A stretch of 64,000 nucleotides of DNA from Desulfoscipio geothermicus (GCA_016841645.1 JAENYS010000005.1:100945-164944); one strand, 5' to 3'; positions 27,731-36,536 are shown, counted from the stretch's first letter. Notes: generated by a model from the sequence alone, not told the origin. A program made the numbers and translations.

Positions 27731-28536
27731 GCTATAATAAGCTGATGGACGAACTGGCCCAGGATATTCAGGAAAAGAAAATTATTCCCTTTATAGGGGC
27801 CGGTCTTTCTCGCAACCTGGGTTTGCCGGAATGGGATGTTTTAATGGCCAAGGTGGCCGAAGATCTGGATATTGACCCGGATATATTGTCCATTCACGGG
27901 GATTTTTTGCAGATAGCCGAATACCATATTATTTGCCACGGTGGCAGTAAAAACCGCATCAGTAAAATCATTGATCGTAACTTGCGTTCTACTGAGGTTG
28001 ATATTGGTGCATCAATAGTACACAAGTGCCTTATTGATATGCACTTCCCAAAAATATATACCACAAATTTTGATGAAGCTATTGAAAAGGCTTTCCGGTA
28101 CCATGGAGAACCTTATTATGCTATTGCCACCCTTGATGATATTTTAGCTGCCCCGGACAACGTGACCCAGATAATTAAGTTCCACGGTACCCTGGATCTT
28201 GACGAAACGCTGGTGATCAGTGAAACCGACTATTACAACCGGCTGGACATGGAAGGCCCGTTGGATATTAAATTGCGTTCGGATCTGCTGGGCAAAACCG
28301 TGCTATTTCTGGGGTACAGCTTTCGGGACCTGAATATTCGGTATATGTGGAGCAAGCTCTTTAAAATAATGCAGGCCAACTGCAAGGCTTTCATGGTGAA
28401 CATGAAGCCCAACTACGTATTTGAAACGATCTACGGTAAAAAAGGCATGAAAATTATCTGTTTGGATTCGGATGATTTTTGTGCCGATTTTAATAAATTT
28501 ATGGAGGATTTGCGTAGCCGGGTGCTGAAGGGATAG
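27724..28536 (+). CDS. SIR2_2 family protein, predicted NAD-binding
   Basis: 270 residues. It shows the sirtuin-like NAD pocket: PFIGAGLSRNLGLPEW (about 22-37), TTNFDEAIEKA (about 113-123), KFHGTLD (about 155-161) and LFLGYSFRDLNIRYM (about 199-213). SIR2_2 domains occur as NAD-degrading effectors in several anti-phage systems, mostly fused to other domains; here the domain is alone. ATG start overlapping the Ham1-like stop. Whether it is a defence effector, a nucleotide sensor or a housekeeping protein cannot be decided from the sequence. Confidence 0.85.
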   Translation: MVSYNKLMDELAQDIQEKKIIPFIGAGLSRNLGLPEWDVLMAKVAEDLDIDPDILSIHGDFLQIAEYHIICHGGSKNRISKIIDRNLRSTEVDIGASIVHKCLIDMHFPKIYTTNFDEAIEKAFRYHGEPYYAIATLDDILAAPDNVTQIIKFHGTLDLDETLVISETDYYNRLDMEGPLDIKLRSDLLGKTVLFLGYSFRDLNIRYMWSKLFKIMQANCKAFMVNMKPNYVFETIYGKKGMKIICLDSDDFCADFNKFMEDLRSRVLKG

Positions 28537-28550
28537 GCTAAGCTGAGCAA

Positions 28551-29168
28551 GTGAATGAAAATGAAGGTGCTTATATATTGAATGATAAACTCTTGCGTTG
28601 GAACCAGGCCAAGGAAGTTTGCTTGCGCTGTAGCGCCTGCCCGCTGGCGGCCCGGCGTACCAAGGTGGTTTTTGGGGAAGGGGTGCTGGAGGCGCCGGTG
28701 ATGTTTGTGGGTGAGGGCCCCGGGGAGCAAGAAGATTTGCAGGGGCGGCCGTTTGTCGGCCCGGCCGGGCAGTTGTTGGACAAGATGCTGGCCGCAATTG
28801 ATCTTAGCCGTGAAAAAAACGCTATCATCTGCAATATTGTCAAGTGCCGTCCACCTGGCAACCGGGAACCCAATGCTGAGGAGGCCGCCAGGTGCCTGCC
28901 TTTTTTAAGGGCCCAGGTGGATATCGTTCGGCCAAGAATTATTGTATGCCTGGGGGCTACAGCGGTACGGTACATCATTGGCCCCGAGGCCCGTATCACC
29001 CGGGTGAGAGGGCAGTGGACAGAACGCAAGGGGTTCTGGATTACCGCAACCTATCACCCCGCTGCCCTACTGCGGGATGTTTCCCGCAAAGGACAAGCCT
29101 GGTCGGATATGCAGTCCATTCGTGCTAAACTGGTCGAATTAGATCCGGCAGAGTTTAAAGATGTATAA
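28551..29168 (+). CDS. Uracil-DNA glycosylase, family 4 (4Fe-4S)
   Basis: Removes uracil from DNA to start base excision repair. 205 residues. Family 4 marks: GEGPGEQED (motif 1), the iron-sulfur ligands CxxC at about residues 25-28 and a C-x15-C pair (KCRPP to AARC), and TYHPAALLRD (motif 2). The start is GTG 28551 with a poor ribosome binding site; TTG 28578 behind AAGGTG is an alternative. It lies 14 bp after the SIR2 gene, so it belongs to the same transcription unit. Confidence 0.93.
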   Translation: MNENEGAYILNDKLLRWNQAKEVCLRCSACPLAARRTKVVFGEGVLEAPVMFVGEGPGEQEDLQGRPFVGPAGQLLDKMLAAIDLSREKNAIICNIVKCRPPGNREPNAEEAARCLPFLRAQVDIVRPRIIVCLGATAVRYIIGPEARITRVRGQWTERKGFWITATYHPAALLRDVSRKGQAWSDMQSIRAKLVELDPAEFKDV

Positions 29169-29404
29169 GTTAATATTGCATATAATTTAGGCCATTGGCT
29201 TAAGAAATTTTATTGTCCCTCTTTGATTGTTAAATTCTCAACTTTCAACACTTAGCGCTAGTAACCTCACAGGCTATATTACCGGGAACATTCCTCTTAC
29301 ATGTTTAGGTGGCAGTACAATTGATTTAGAGTTTGATATAATATACCCTGCAGCAATGATTTGGTAAAATTTTTTATGAACTGTGGTTTATCAATGTTTG
29401 TTGT

Positions 29405-29728
29405 CTAAATCGGTACTTTTGTCTGTTGGCTTGTTTCCTCTGCTGTATGAGAAGTTTCGATAGTTGCAGCGTTGCACAGTGGTTCTATCTGCCATGCTGT
29501 GATATTTTGTTGTTTGGCTTGTTCAAGAGTTGCCATGTATTGCCTCTCGCAGGCCTTGATCTTGTGCACTGTATAATCGATAAGATTTTTGTCACTGACA
29601 AAGTTAAAATCATACTGCGCTTGTTTCCAATCCCGCCTAGCCGTATTAACAGCTTCCAGCGGCCCGGGCGGTTCTTTTTTTAGGGGTGTTAGCCAAGTAA
29701 AGAAACAATTCAGGCATATTTTAAACAC
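29405..29728 (-). CDS. YaaL-like protein (DUF2508 family)
   Basis: 107 residues. The core (ARRDWKQAQYDFNFVSDKNL followed by DYTVHKIKACERQYMATLEQAK) matches the small helical YaaL/DUF2508 family of Firmicutes, usually found by recR and bofA. The start is GTG 29728 behind GGGAGG. The C-terminal 30 residues after the core are polar and unlike the family. Function unknown. Here it stands alone, away from the usual recR neighbourhood. Confidence 0.75.
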   Translation of the reverse strand: MFKICLNCFFTWLTPLKKEPPGPLEAVNTARRDWKQAQYDFNFVSDKNLIDYTVHKIKACERQYMATLEQAKQQNITAWQIEPLCNAATIETSHTAEETSQQTKVPI

Positions 29729-29983
29729 ACAAGTCGCCTCCCAAATAATACCTATATCAAATAATTATGCCGGTTAATTCCTATTTAGCACAGTTACAAA
29801 AGGAGTTTCAACTTTACCAACCGGAAAGAATTCACACTGAACCACTTTTGAATAAAGACCTGCTAAGCAGCACAGCCTAACTAAAGCTATGAAGATACCG
29901 TCAACGTAGCTGTATGGCATTGACGTATAACGTAAGCTGCTCCTGCAATTGATGTAGAATGTAACATGCCCGGAGGTGGGTAA

Positions 29984-31546
29984 ATGCGTGAATTCAACGT
30001 TAGATGCTATTTGCGATTTAATCAAGCAAGTGCTTTATTGATGGTCGCTTTTTTATTGGTATTCATGATTTTACTGGCGGGCTGTGGCAGCAAACCGCAG
30101 CACAAGCCAGCCGAGACGCCGGTTAAGATAGCCTTTGCGCTAGCTGATATGAATCGGGACGGCAATAAAACGATAAAAAAAGTAGTAGATGAACAGAAAA
30201 AGCAAGTGAATGCTGATGTTACCTGGTTGGATGCACGAAACGACTCTGTTGAGCAACAAAAACAGCTGGACGGGCTGGTTAATAAAAAGATCAAGGCAGT
30301 GGTACTGCAGCCTGTTGATCCTGGCATGGCACAGAGTTTGGTAGATAAATTGACCCGGTCCGGTATCAAGGTGGTAGCACTGGAGAATCTACCTGTGAAT
30401 ACCCCGGTGGAAGGTTATATTGCCTCGGATCACGCTATGGTGGGGCGATTGCAGGCCCGTTTTGTTCTAGAGGCACTGAGGCGAGTCGCGGAGGCCCAAA
30501 GCGGTACTCAATTTGCGCCACCGCAAGCGGGTTCTATTATTCGGCCGGGTGAGGAACAGAGTGAGCTCTCCCAAGGTGCTCAATCGCAGGGCGGGACGGG
30601 CCAAGAGAATAACAGTGGGCATCAGGTCAGTGCCGGATCCGGTCAGGGAAATAGCAGTGGGCAAGGGTTGGTTACCGGGGCGGTGGGTTACAGTGTCGTG
30701 GCTCAGCTACCCCGGCAGCGCCCTCTAAGCCTGGTCATACTGCAGGGGGACTCGCGTGATCAGGTGGCCAGGGATATTACCGCCGCTAACCAGGCGGCAT
30801 TGCAGGGGGAAAAGGATATCAACATTGTGCAAGTTTTTGAACACCCCTATTGGGATCCGTCCAGCATTGCGGCCAACCTGGCTGAGGTCATAAGCCGGGA
30901 CGGTCGAATTGATGTCGTATTGGCCAACGATAGCACTTTGGCTATGGCGGCGGTAGAGTTTTTAAAAACGGGTGGCTATGATAAAAGTGTTTTAACCGTG
31001 GGTGCCGGTGCCGATGAAAAGGCTTCGCAGGGGCTAGTCAGTGGCGAACATGATGCGGAGGTGGACCTGCAGCCTGAGATGTTAGGGCGGTTTGCCCTGG
31101 ATGCGGCGGTGGGCCTTGCGAAAACCGGTTACTGGCAGTATGATGAAAAGGTTAATAATGCGGATTATAGCGTACCTGCCCGGATTGTGCCGGTGCGCCT
31201 GATTACCGCAAAAAATGCCTATTTACTGGAAGAACGTTGGAAAGGGTTAAAGAAATCACAGGGAGAAGAGGAAAGCCAACAGCAGTCGCAGTTACAGGGC
31301 GGACAGCAAGGCAGCCAGCAGGGAAGCGGGCAGGGGCAGGGTGATCAACAAGGCCGGCAGGGTCAACAGAATAACGGTATTCAGCAGGATAAAACAATGT
31401 TGCGCATTACAACCCAGGATGGTAAAACGATGGAAGTGCAAATAGATGGCGAGGTTAAAAAAATAGAATCATCAGGTCGTCAAGGTAGTAAGCAAGGCAG
31501 CGGGCAGAGTGGGCAGCAGGGTGAACAGGGTCAGGGAGGCAGTTAG
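29984..31546 (+). CDS. Periplasmic-binding-protein-like lipoprotein with Gln/Gly-rich segments
   Basis: 520 residues. The lipoprotein signal ends at LLAGC (about residue 34). The rest resembles type 1 periplasmic sugar-binding proteins (VKIAFALADMNRDGN, LVNKKIKAVVLQPVDP, DVVLANDSTLAMAAVEFLK, TVGAGADEKA). Two low-complexity stretches rich in Gln, Gly and Ser interrupt it (about 170-225) and end it (about 425-520). No ABC transporter genes are adjacent, so it is an orphan. GGAGGTGGG before ATG 29984 is a strong ribosome binding site. It might bind a sugar or act as a sensor. Confidence 0.85.
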   Translation: MREFNVRCYLRFNQASALLMVAFLLVFMILLAGCGSKPQHKPAETPVKIAFALADMNRDGNKTIKKVVDEQKKQVNADVTWLDARNDSVEQQKQLDGLVNKKIKAVVLQPVDPGMAQSLVDKLTRSGIKVVALENLPVNTPVEGYIASDHAMVGRLQARFVLEALRRVAEAQSGTQFAPPQAGSIIRPGEEQSELSQGAQSQGGTGQENNSGHQVSAGSGQGNSSGQGLVTGAVGYSVVAQLPRQRPLSLVILQGDSRDQVARDITAANQAALQGEKDINIVQVFEHPYWDPSSIAANLAEVISRDGRIDVVLANDSTLAMAAVEFLKTGGYDKSVLTVGAGADEKASQGLVSGEHDAEVDLQPEMLGRFALDAAVGLAKTGYWQYDEKVNNADYSVPARIVPVRLITAKNAYLLEERWKGLKKSQGEEESQQQSQLQGGQQGSQQGSGQGQGDQQGRQGQQNNGIQQDKTMLRITTQDGKTMEVQIDGEVKKIESSGRQGSKQGSGQSGQQGEQGQGGS

Positions 31547-31862
31547 TAAACCATGTGACGCATAAACGAGGGTGAGCGAGTTGCTTTGAAAATTGGAGGC
31601 TCGCTCTTTTTTTGGGTGTTTTTTAGGTGGGGTTTTGAGATTAGCGAATTTCAGCCGCCTTACAGAAAAATTATGGCCTATCACTTGATCCGGCCGAAGG
31701 TTTGTTTGGTGCAGAGGCAATTAAACTCGGCTACAAGGCTGTTTTTACGCAGATAGAAAGTTTTGTCATTGTTGATGATTTGAGGATAACTTAATCTCTC
31801 AGTTTAGTGTAGTGCCATGTTTACAGATTACTACATTAATATATGGTATGCTATAATTAAGA
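31547..31862. other. Region without an intact gene
   Basis: A short open stretch ending at about 31794 (residues GLFGAEAIKLGYKAVF, later IVDDLRIT then stop) looks like the end of a former gene, but I could not assign it. No RNA gene or repeat seen. Confidence 0.4.
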
Positions 31863-32033
31863 GCCAGGTATGCTAGAACAAGAACATATCTGCAAATTTG
31901 CGAAACCAAACGTGAAGATGGTAAAGTCCGCAAAATAGTCGTGGCAAACCTGGGCCGCTTAGAAGAATTACAGGAAGGAGCCCTTGATAAACTGGTTGCC
32001 GGCCGGGTAAATATTGTAAAATGGTCAAAGTAA
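31863..32033 (+). pseudogene. Remnant of an IS1634-type transposase N-terminus
   Basis: The frame reads RTYLQICETKREDGKVRK, then VVANLGRLEEL, the characteristic beginning of IS1634-family transposases, and ends after 57 codons in WSK-stop. The DDE catalytic part is missing and no terminal repeats are visible. Confidence 0.75.
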
Positions 32034-32100
32034 TAAAAGACATCAATAAATGATTCGAGACATTGGCTAACGTCTTAACAATATTGGGGGTATTCTTGTC

Positions 32101-32769
32101 GTGTATAAAGAAATTTGTTTTAAAACAGGCGAAGTTTTTAAAAAAGATGATATATTGTCGCATTGGATAATTAACTTAGCTTTAATTAGAAATGATTTAT
32201 TATATTCAAATGAATACGCTTTTAATCATTTCGAAAGAGAAATCGAATTGGAAAATGGCAGATTTATAAATTATTTTAGAATTATTTTATCCCATTATAT
32301 AGAAGCAATGAAGTTTTTAGATAAATATAACAGTAGAGTAGAAATTATAGGTTTTATGAAAAATTTAGATATTAAAATTCGAGAAAAATATTTAAGCATA
32401 CTAAGCAATGTATTTCCTTATGATAGTTCTTTTGTAAAAAATAAATGTATACCTATTATAAATGCAACAATGCATTATTCAGATAATCAAGAGGATTTAA
32501 ATGGATATCTTGCAAGTTATCAAGAGGGTAAAATAATTATTAAGGGGGGCAAAGTAAAATACGTTGATTTGGAATTTGCGGATGATTGTGCTACCTGTTT
32601 GAGTTTTGCACATATTGAGCCTGAAAAAGTAGAAATCTTTTGTAAAGAAATAAGTGAAAAATTGCTAGAGTTAATGTCTTTTATTGAAGAAATTATCCCA
32701 GTCTATTTGTCCCATTATATGGACAATGTTATAGGGGATGTTGATAACATGAAAGTAAGATCAAACTGA
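32101..32769 (+). CDS. Hypothetical AT-rich protein, 222 residues
   Basis: I do not recognise the family with certainty. The protein is mostly alpha-helical and soluble. It contains INLALIRNDLLYSNE near residue 20 and RIILSH (an R-x4-H spacing) near residue 60, which is the outline of HEPN-type ribonucleases, but that motif is short and may be chance. The coding sequence is far richer in A and T than the genes around it and it lies next to a transposase remnant, suggesting transfer. The GTG start follows TGGGGGT. Confidence 0.7.
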   Translation: MYKEICFKTGEVFKKDDILSHWIINLALIRNDLLYSNEYAFNHFEREIELENGRFINYFRIILSHYIEAMKFLDKYNSRVEIIGFMKNLDIKIREKYLSILSNVFPYDSSFVKNKCIPIINATMHYSDNQEDLNGYLASYQEGKIIIKGGKVKYVDLEFADDCATCLSFAHIEPEKVEIFCKEISEKLLELMSFIEEIIPVYLSHYMDNVIGDVDNMKVRSN

Positions 32770-32811
32770 AAAACAAAGCCCTTATTCTTCTTTTGGAGGA
32801 GTAAGGGCTTT
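32767..32811 (-). terminator. Terminator of the GH18 gene
   Basis: Stem AAAGCCCTTACTC-like on the minus strand followed by GTTTTT. It may also stop transcription of the plus-strand gene. Confidence 0.75.
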
Positions 32812-32857
32812 GGGGGGAACTCTATGAGTAAAGCCCGCAAGGGCGAATTTTCCCCTT

Positions 32858-34192
32858 TTATTTTATAAATTTACTCGCAATGACCCGCCAGCAATCAGGA
32901 TCTTCCATACCCAGGCGCCACAGGGCAACGCCTTTCAGGTTGTACTTATTTACCGCGTCCAGCTTAAAGGCCAGGCTGCTGGAGTTTTCGAAATAAACGC
33001 TGTGCCAGTAGCCTTTCCCGTCGGTATAGCTATAGTAGGGAGCTTGACTGCCGCTATCCCACTGTACGATTTTATTATATTTTTTTGCGGTTTCCATAGC
33101 CATTTGATAAGAAAGATAGCGGGAGTTACCCATGCCATAATTCCAGTCAAAACCATAGCCTGCGATGCCCAGCAGTATCTTTTCCGGCGGTAGCTTGGCC
33201 AGAGCATACTTGATTACTCGTTCAAGGTAGGCTTGGGAGGCTATCGGACCGGCCTTGCTCCCCGCGGTGTGCTCATCGTAAGTCATCACGGCTACCATAT
33301 CGGCATAATGACCTACTTTGGTAAAATCAAAGTTGTCACCCCAGCCGCCGGTAGATTGGTCGGTGGTTTTGGCGGGGACGCAGACAATTATTTCATAACC
33401 CGCAGGTTTTAACTGGGCGGAGAGCTCGGCTAAGAACTGGTTATATAGCTGCCGGTCCCAAGCATGCATATCTTCAATATCTATACACACACCGTCATAA
33501 CCATTTTCTTTCAGCAGATTAAATATATTCATCACTAGTGTCCAGCGGGTAGCAGGGTCAGCAAGCGCTGTATGCAGCACATTTCGACCCGTGGACGCTT
33601 GACCGTAGAGCAGGTTATGTACAAGGGCATAGTTTTTAATATTGTTTTCTTTGGCCAGCTTGAGCACCTGCTTGATTTCCTGAGTTGTATCGCTGCCGTA
33701 TTGTTCCAGTTTACCAGGGTTATTTCTATCTAGCCTGTACCAGAAGGGAGATATGGAGGTTATCGTATCCTTTTGATTTTCCAGGGTAGCATAAGAAGAT
33801 GGTATTGAGTACTCATTGCCAACATAAAAACCAAGCACTTCCTTTGGCGACTTGGCTGCTGGTACGTTTAATGGCGGTGTAGTGGTGTAATCCAATAATT
33901 TATTGATTATTTGATTAGTTTGGGGGCCTACAATGCCGTCGATTTTTAATTTATAATCGGCCTGAAGTTTTATTACTGAGTTTGTTGTGATGGGGCCAAA
34001 ATAACCGGTGGGATTTGTTTGAAAGTAACCCAAGGTCTGCAGTTGCTGCTGCAAGGTTAGTACAGTAGCGCCCCGGTTTCCCTGTTTTAGCGGCAGCGGA
34101 GCGGCCTGTGATGAAGGTATGCTAATTACCAACAAAGAAAATAGTAAAGCGGTAAGGGCCAGAGAAAGAAGCTTCTTCCACGATGTTATCAT
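32858..34192 (-). CDS. Secreted GH18 family glycoside hydrolase with peptidoglycan-binding domain (SleL/YaaH-like)
   Basis: 444 residues: signal peptide (about 1-30, ending SSQA), peptidoglycan-binding domain type 1 (about 36-98, GNRGATVLTLQQQLQTLGYF and GPITTNSV), then a GH18 barrel (about 118-444). The catalytic strand reads GVCIDIEDM, keeping the Asp and the acid Glu of the GH18 motif. Similar proteins (SleL, YaaH) degrade cortex fragments or act in spore germination; the GH18 end YNLKGVALWRLGMEDPDCW is typical of them. ATG start with AAGGAGG. Confidence 0.9.
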   Translation of the reverse strand: MITSWKKLLSLALTALLFSLLVISIPSSQAAPLPLKQGNRGATVLTLQQQLQTLGYFQTNPTGYFGPITTNSVIKLQADYKLKIDGIVGPQTNQIINKLLDYTTTPPLNVPAAKSPKEVLGFYVGNEYSIPSSYATLENQKDTITSISPFWYRLDRNNPGKLEQYGSDTTQEIKQVLKLAKENNIKNYALVHNLLYGQASTGRNVLHTALADPATRWTLVMNIFNLLKENGYDGVCIDIEDMHAWDRQLYNQFLAELSAQLKPAGYEIIVCVPAKTTDQSTGGWGDNFDFTKVGHYADMVAVMTYDEHTAGSKAGPIASQAYLERVIKYALAKLPPEKILLGIAGYGFDWNYGMGNSRYLSYQMAMETAKKYNKIVQWDSGSQAPYYSYTDGKGYWHSVYFENSSSLAFKLDAVNKYNLKGVALWRLGMEDPDCWRVIASKFIK

Positions 34193-34378
34193 AATGGCCT
34201 CCTTACAAATATTTTTTTCACTTATAAATTATAGAATAAATGGACAAGCAAAGCATTGATTAAATATATGCTCTGTTGACAGATGTTTCAATGTATTAGA
34301 AAGTTTGGGAGATTAAGTCCCCGGAGGCCCGGTTGCAAAGCGGGCATAGATATGCACGAATAAGGGTGTAAAAATGGT

Positions 34379-34405
34379 AAAAAAGCCCCATCCGGGGCTT
34401 TTTTT
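34379..34405 (-). terminator. Terminator of the 38-residue gene
   Basis: Perfect stem AAAAAAGCCCC / GGGGCTTTTTT, 4-base loop. The left side overlaps the stop codon of the small gene. Confidence 0.85.
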
Positions 34406-34520
34406 ATGGGGTTTCTTTGTCATTTTCGTCCACTCCGATGCGCAGGTAATCCTGGGCGGCTTCCTCATTTGCTTCCCGGTCGACCCAAGCCATTTCTTTG
34501 GCATCTCTGCCTTTAAGCAT
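34404..34520 (-). CDS. Small acidic protein, 38 residues
   Basis: Starts MLKGRDAKEMAWVDREANEE and ends VDENDKETP. The evidence that it is real is contextual: ATG preceded by GGAGGTGATATAA, a nearly perfect ribosome binding site, and a strong intrinsic terminator directly at the stop. It is rich in Glu, Asp and Lys, has no membrane segment and would be a short helix. Family not recognised. It lies between the GH18 gene and larB, divergent from larB. Confidence 0.7.
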   Translation of the reverse strand: MLKGRDAKEMAWVDREANEEAAQDYLRIGVDENDKETP

Positions 34521-34609
34521 TTATATCACCTCCACGATTATTGTTTACATTAGTGGCTTTATTATTGCGTTGGTACTTTGTTGAAGAATATGCAATAACG
34601 AACTAGGCT

Positions 34610-34639
34610 TTGCAGTAATATCGCGGTTTGGATTATAAT
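34610..34639 (+). promoter_or_regulatory. Sigma-A promoter of larB
   Basis: TTGCAG (34610-34615), 18 bp, TATAAT (34634-34639). Confidence 0.6.
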
Positions 34640-34719
34640 GTAAGCAGGGTAAACATGCTTGACATAAAGCTAAGCCGGGGGGATATGGGTTTAAATGTAT
34701 GGGTTAGGAGAAATGTATT

Positions 34720-35475
34720 GTGGGTAGTAACGAACTGAGGCAATTATTAATAGATGTAAATGAGGGCCGTCTGGATGTTGATGCGGCATTAGACAAGCTA
34801 AAGTCATTGCCTTATGAAGACATTGGTTTTGCCAAGCTTGACCATCACCGGGCACTACGCAAGGGCTTCCCGGAGGTGGTCTTCTGCCAGGGTAAAACTA
34901 CGCCGCAGATTGTGGAAATAATTAAAAAATTAGGTCAAAGTAACCATACTGTCCTGGCCACACGTGCCGGGCGGGAGGTCTTTTCTGCGGTGCATGCTGA
35001 ATTAAACGATGCGGTTTATTCGGAGCCGGCCCATACCATTGTGGTCCGGCGCGGCCAGCGACCGGTGCCGGAGGGCAACGTGCTGGTGGTGACGGCCGGT
35101 ACCGCAGACCTTCCGGTGGCGGAAGAAGCGGCTATTACCGCCGAGGTGATGGGCAATCAGGTGCGGAGGTGCTTTGACGTGGGTGTGGCGGGCATCCATC
35201 GTTTATTTGATAAGCTGGATATGTTTAAATGGGCGCAGGTGGTCATTGTGGTGGCGGGCATGGATGGTGCCCTGGCCAGCGTGGTGGGCGGGCTGGTGAA
35301 ACAGCCGGTGATTGCGGTACCCACAAGTGTAGGTTACGGGGCTAGTTTCCAGGGGTTGTCGGCGCTGCTCAGCATGCTGAACAGCTGTGCCCCCGGTGTC
35401 GGTGTGGTGAATATCGACAATGGTTTCGGAGCCGCCACACTGGCTAACGCGATCACCCGTCTTATCCATCATTAA
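34720..35475 (+). CDS. larB: LarB, pyridinium biscarboxylate (nickel-pincer cofactor) synthase
   Basis: Carboxylates and hydrolyses nicotinate adenine dinucleotide as the first step to the nickel-pincer cofactor of lactate racemase-type enzymes. 251 residues. The C-terminal half is AIR-carboxylase-like (VVTAGTADLPVAEEAAITAEVMG and VVAGMDGALASVVGGLV then PVIAVPTSVGYG). GTG start with TTAGGAG at 34704-34710. larC and larE, which complete the cofactor, are not in the window. Confidence 0.93.
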   Translation: MGSNELRQLLIDVNEGRLDVDAALDKLKSLPYEDIGFAKLDHHRALRKGFPEVVFCQGKTTPQIVEIIKKLGQSNHTVLATRAGREVFSAVHAELNDAVYSEPAHTIVVRRGQRPVPEGNVLVVTAGTADLPVAEEAAITAEVMGNQVRRCFDVGVAGIHRLFDKLDMFKWAQVVIVVAGMDGALASVVGGLVKQPVIAVPTSVGYGASFQGLSALLSMLNSCAPGVGVVNIDNGFGAATLANAITRLIHH

Positions 35476-35785
35476 TTTCCATTTTCCAGGGCCGTATCAA
35501 CGCTGCGCAGGTGTATATCGCGATATGGGAAGGGTATCTCCATGCCGTGCTCCTGCAATAGGCCGTTAATTCGGTAGTTCAGGTCACTTTTGCCTTGTAG
35601 CGAAGCACGGGTTCGGGTATTCGGAATTGTAGGCTAAACTCCAGCGAGGACTCTACGAAATTGAGAAATTTCACCTGGGGTGGCGGGTCGTTCTAGCACG
35701 TTTTCGTGCTCGTGGGCTGCCTGCAACAGCAGTTGTTCCAGTAATCGTACATTTTGAGCCATAAGCCACGCCAATAAGGATTGTT
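35472..35785 (-). pseudogene. Remnant of an MscS-type mechanosensitive channel (C-terminal part)
   Basis: Reading the minus strand in shifting frames gives GVAYGS, then LLEQLLLQAAHEHENVLERP, VKFLNFVESSLEFSLQFRI and finally KSDLNYRINGLLQEHGMEIP with FPYRDIHLRSVD. This is the order of the MscS C-terminal domain. At least two frameshifts are needed, and the pore helix region is gone. Its stop overlaps the larB stop. Confidence 0.85.
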
Positions 35786-35928
35786 TTTATTATGGTAGTG
35801 TCACCGGTATTTTTTTTAATCATACACAAATAACTACCCGGTCATAATAAGCATTAAGTTGAAACATATCTTGGCCAATTGCGGTAAGCGATACTACACA
35901 TATAAACAGGGAAAGGACTGGTGACCTA

Positions 35929-36465
35929 ATGGCCGGTAAACCTAAAGACAAAGACAATGCACTGCAGCATAAAGTCCAACAAATGCTAGATCATGATAAA
36001 GATTTGCAGGGTTATGCTTTAAAAACCAACGTAATCGATGGTGAGGTGCAGGTGAGCGGCGTGGTGGACGCGCTGGCCGAGCAAAACAAGCTCTGGAAAA
36101 CGCTTACTCGGATGTCCGGGGTTAAAAGAGTGGAGCTGGGACTGGCGGTAAGCACGGACGGGGCTATTGACGATAACGCAGTGACCGCAGAGGTCATGGA
36201 GGAGCTACAAGCTAATCCCAAAGTTAATCTACGTCATGTAGGGGCCAAATCGGTTGACGGTACAGTTTTCCTGATGGGCCGGGTAGAATCGCAGGAGGAA
36301 GAACAAGAGGCTATAGCCAGCGCGTCCAAGGCCCGGGGGGTAACCAAGGTGGTCAGCCAGCTGAAAAATAAGCCGGGTGACGGGTATGACGAAGAAAGCA
36401 TTGAGGAAATTTTTCATCACCAGGTAAACAACGACAAGGAAGACGATGGGCTGAGAATTTTTTAA
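35929..36465 (+). CDS. BON domain protein, 178 residues
   Basis: Two BON domains (about 12-80 with DGEVQVSGVVDALAEQ, and about 85-150 with DGTVFLMGRVESQEEE), a fold linked to phospholipid or ligand binding. No signal peptide or membrane segment is visible, so it appears cytoplasmic, which is less usual for BON proteins. The C-terminus is strongly acidic. ATG start with AAAGGA upstream. Single gene with its own terminator; function unknown. Confidence 0.85.
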   Translation: MAGKPKDKDNALQHKVQQMLDHDKDLQGYALKTNVIDGEVQVSGVVDALAEQNKLWKTLTRMSGVKRVELGLAVSTDGAIDDNAVTAEVMEELQANPKVNLRHVGAKSVDGTVFLMGRVESQEEEQEAIASASKARGVTKVVSQLKNKPGDGYDEESIEEIFHHQVNNDKEDDGLRIF

Positions 36466-36493
36466 GGATGGTGGCAAAAGCTTTTCCGCCCGT

Positions 36494-36536
36494 GGGGAAG
36501 CATGGGGACGGTTCTCTTGCTTCCCCCTGTGTTTTT
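36494..36536 (+). terminator. Hairpin after the BON gene
   Basis: Stem GGGGAAGCA / TGCTTCCCC with T-run GTTTTT. The loop contains the GGGGACGGTTCTC sequence that also recurs as short interspersed repeats in related genomes (recollection, not checked). Confidence 0.75.
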
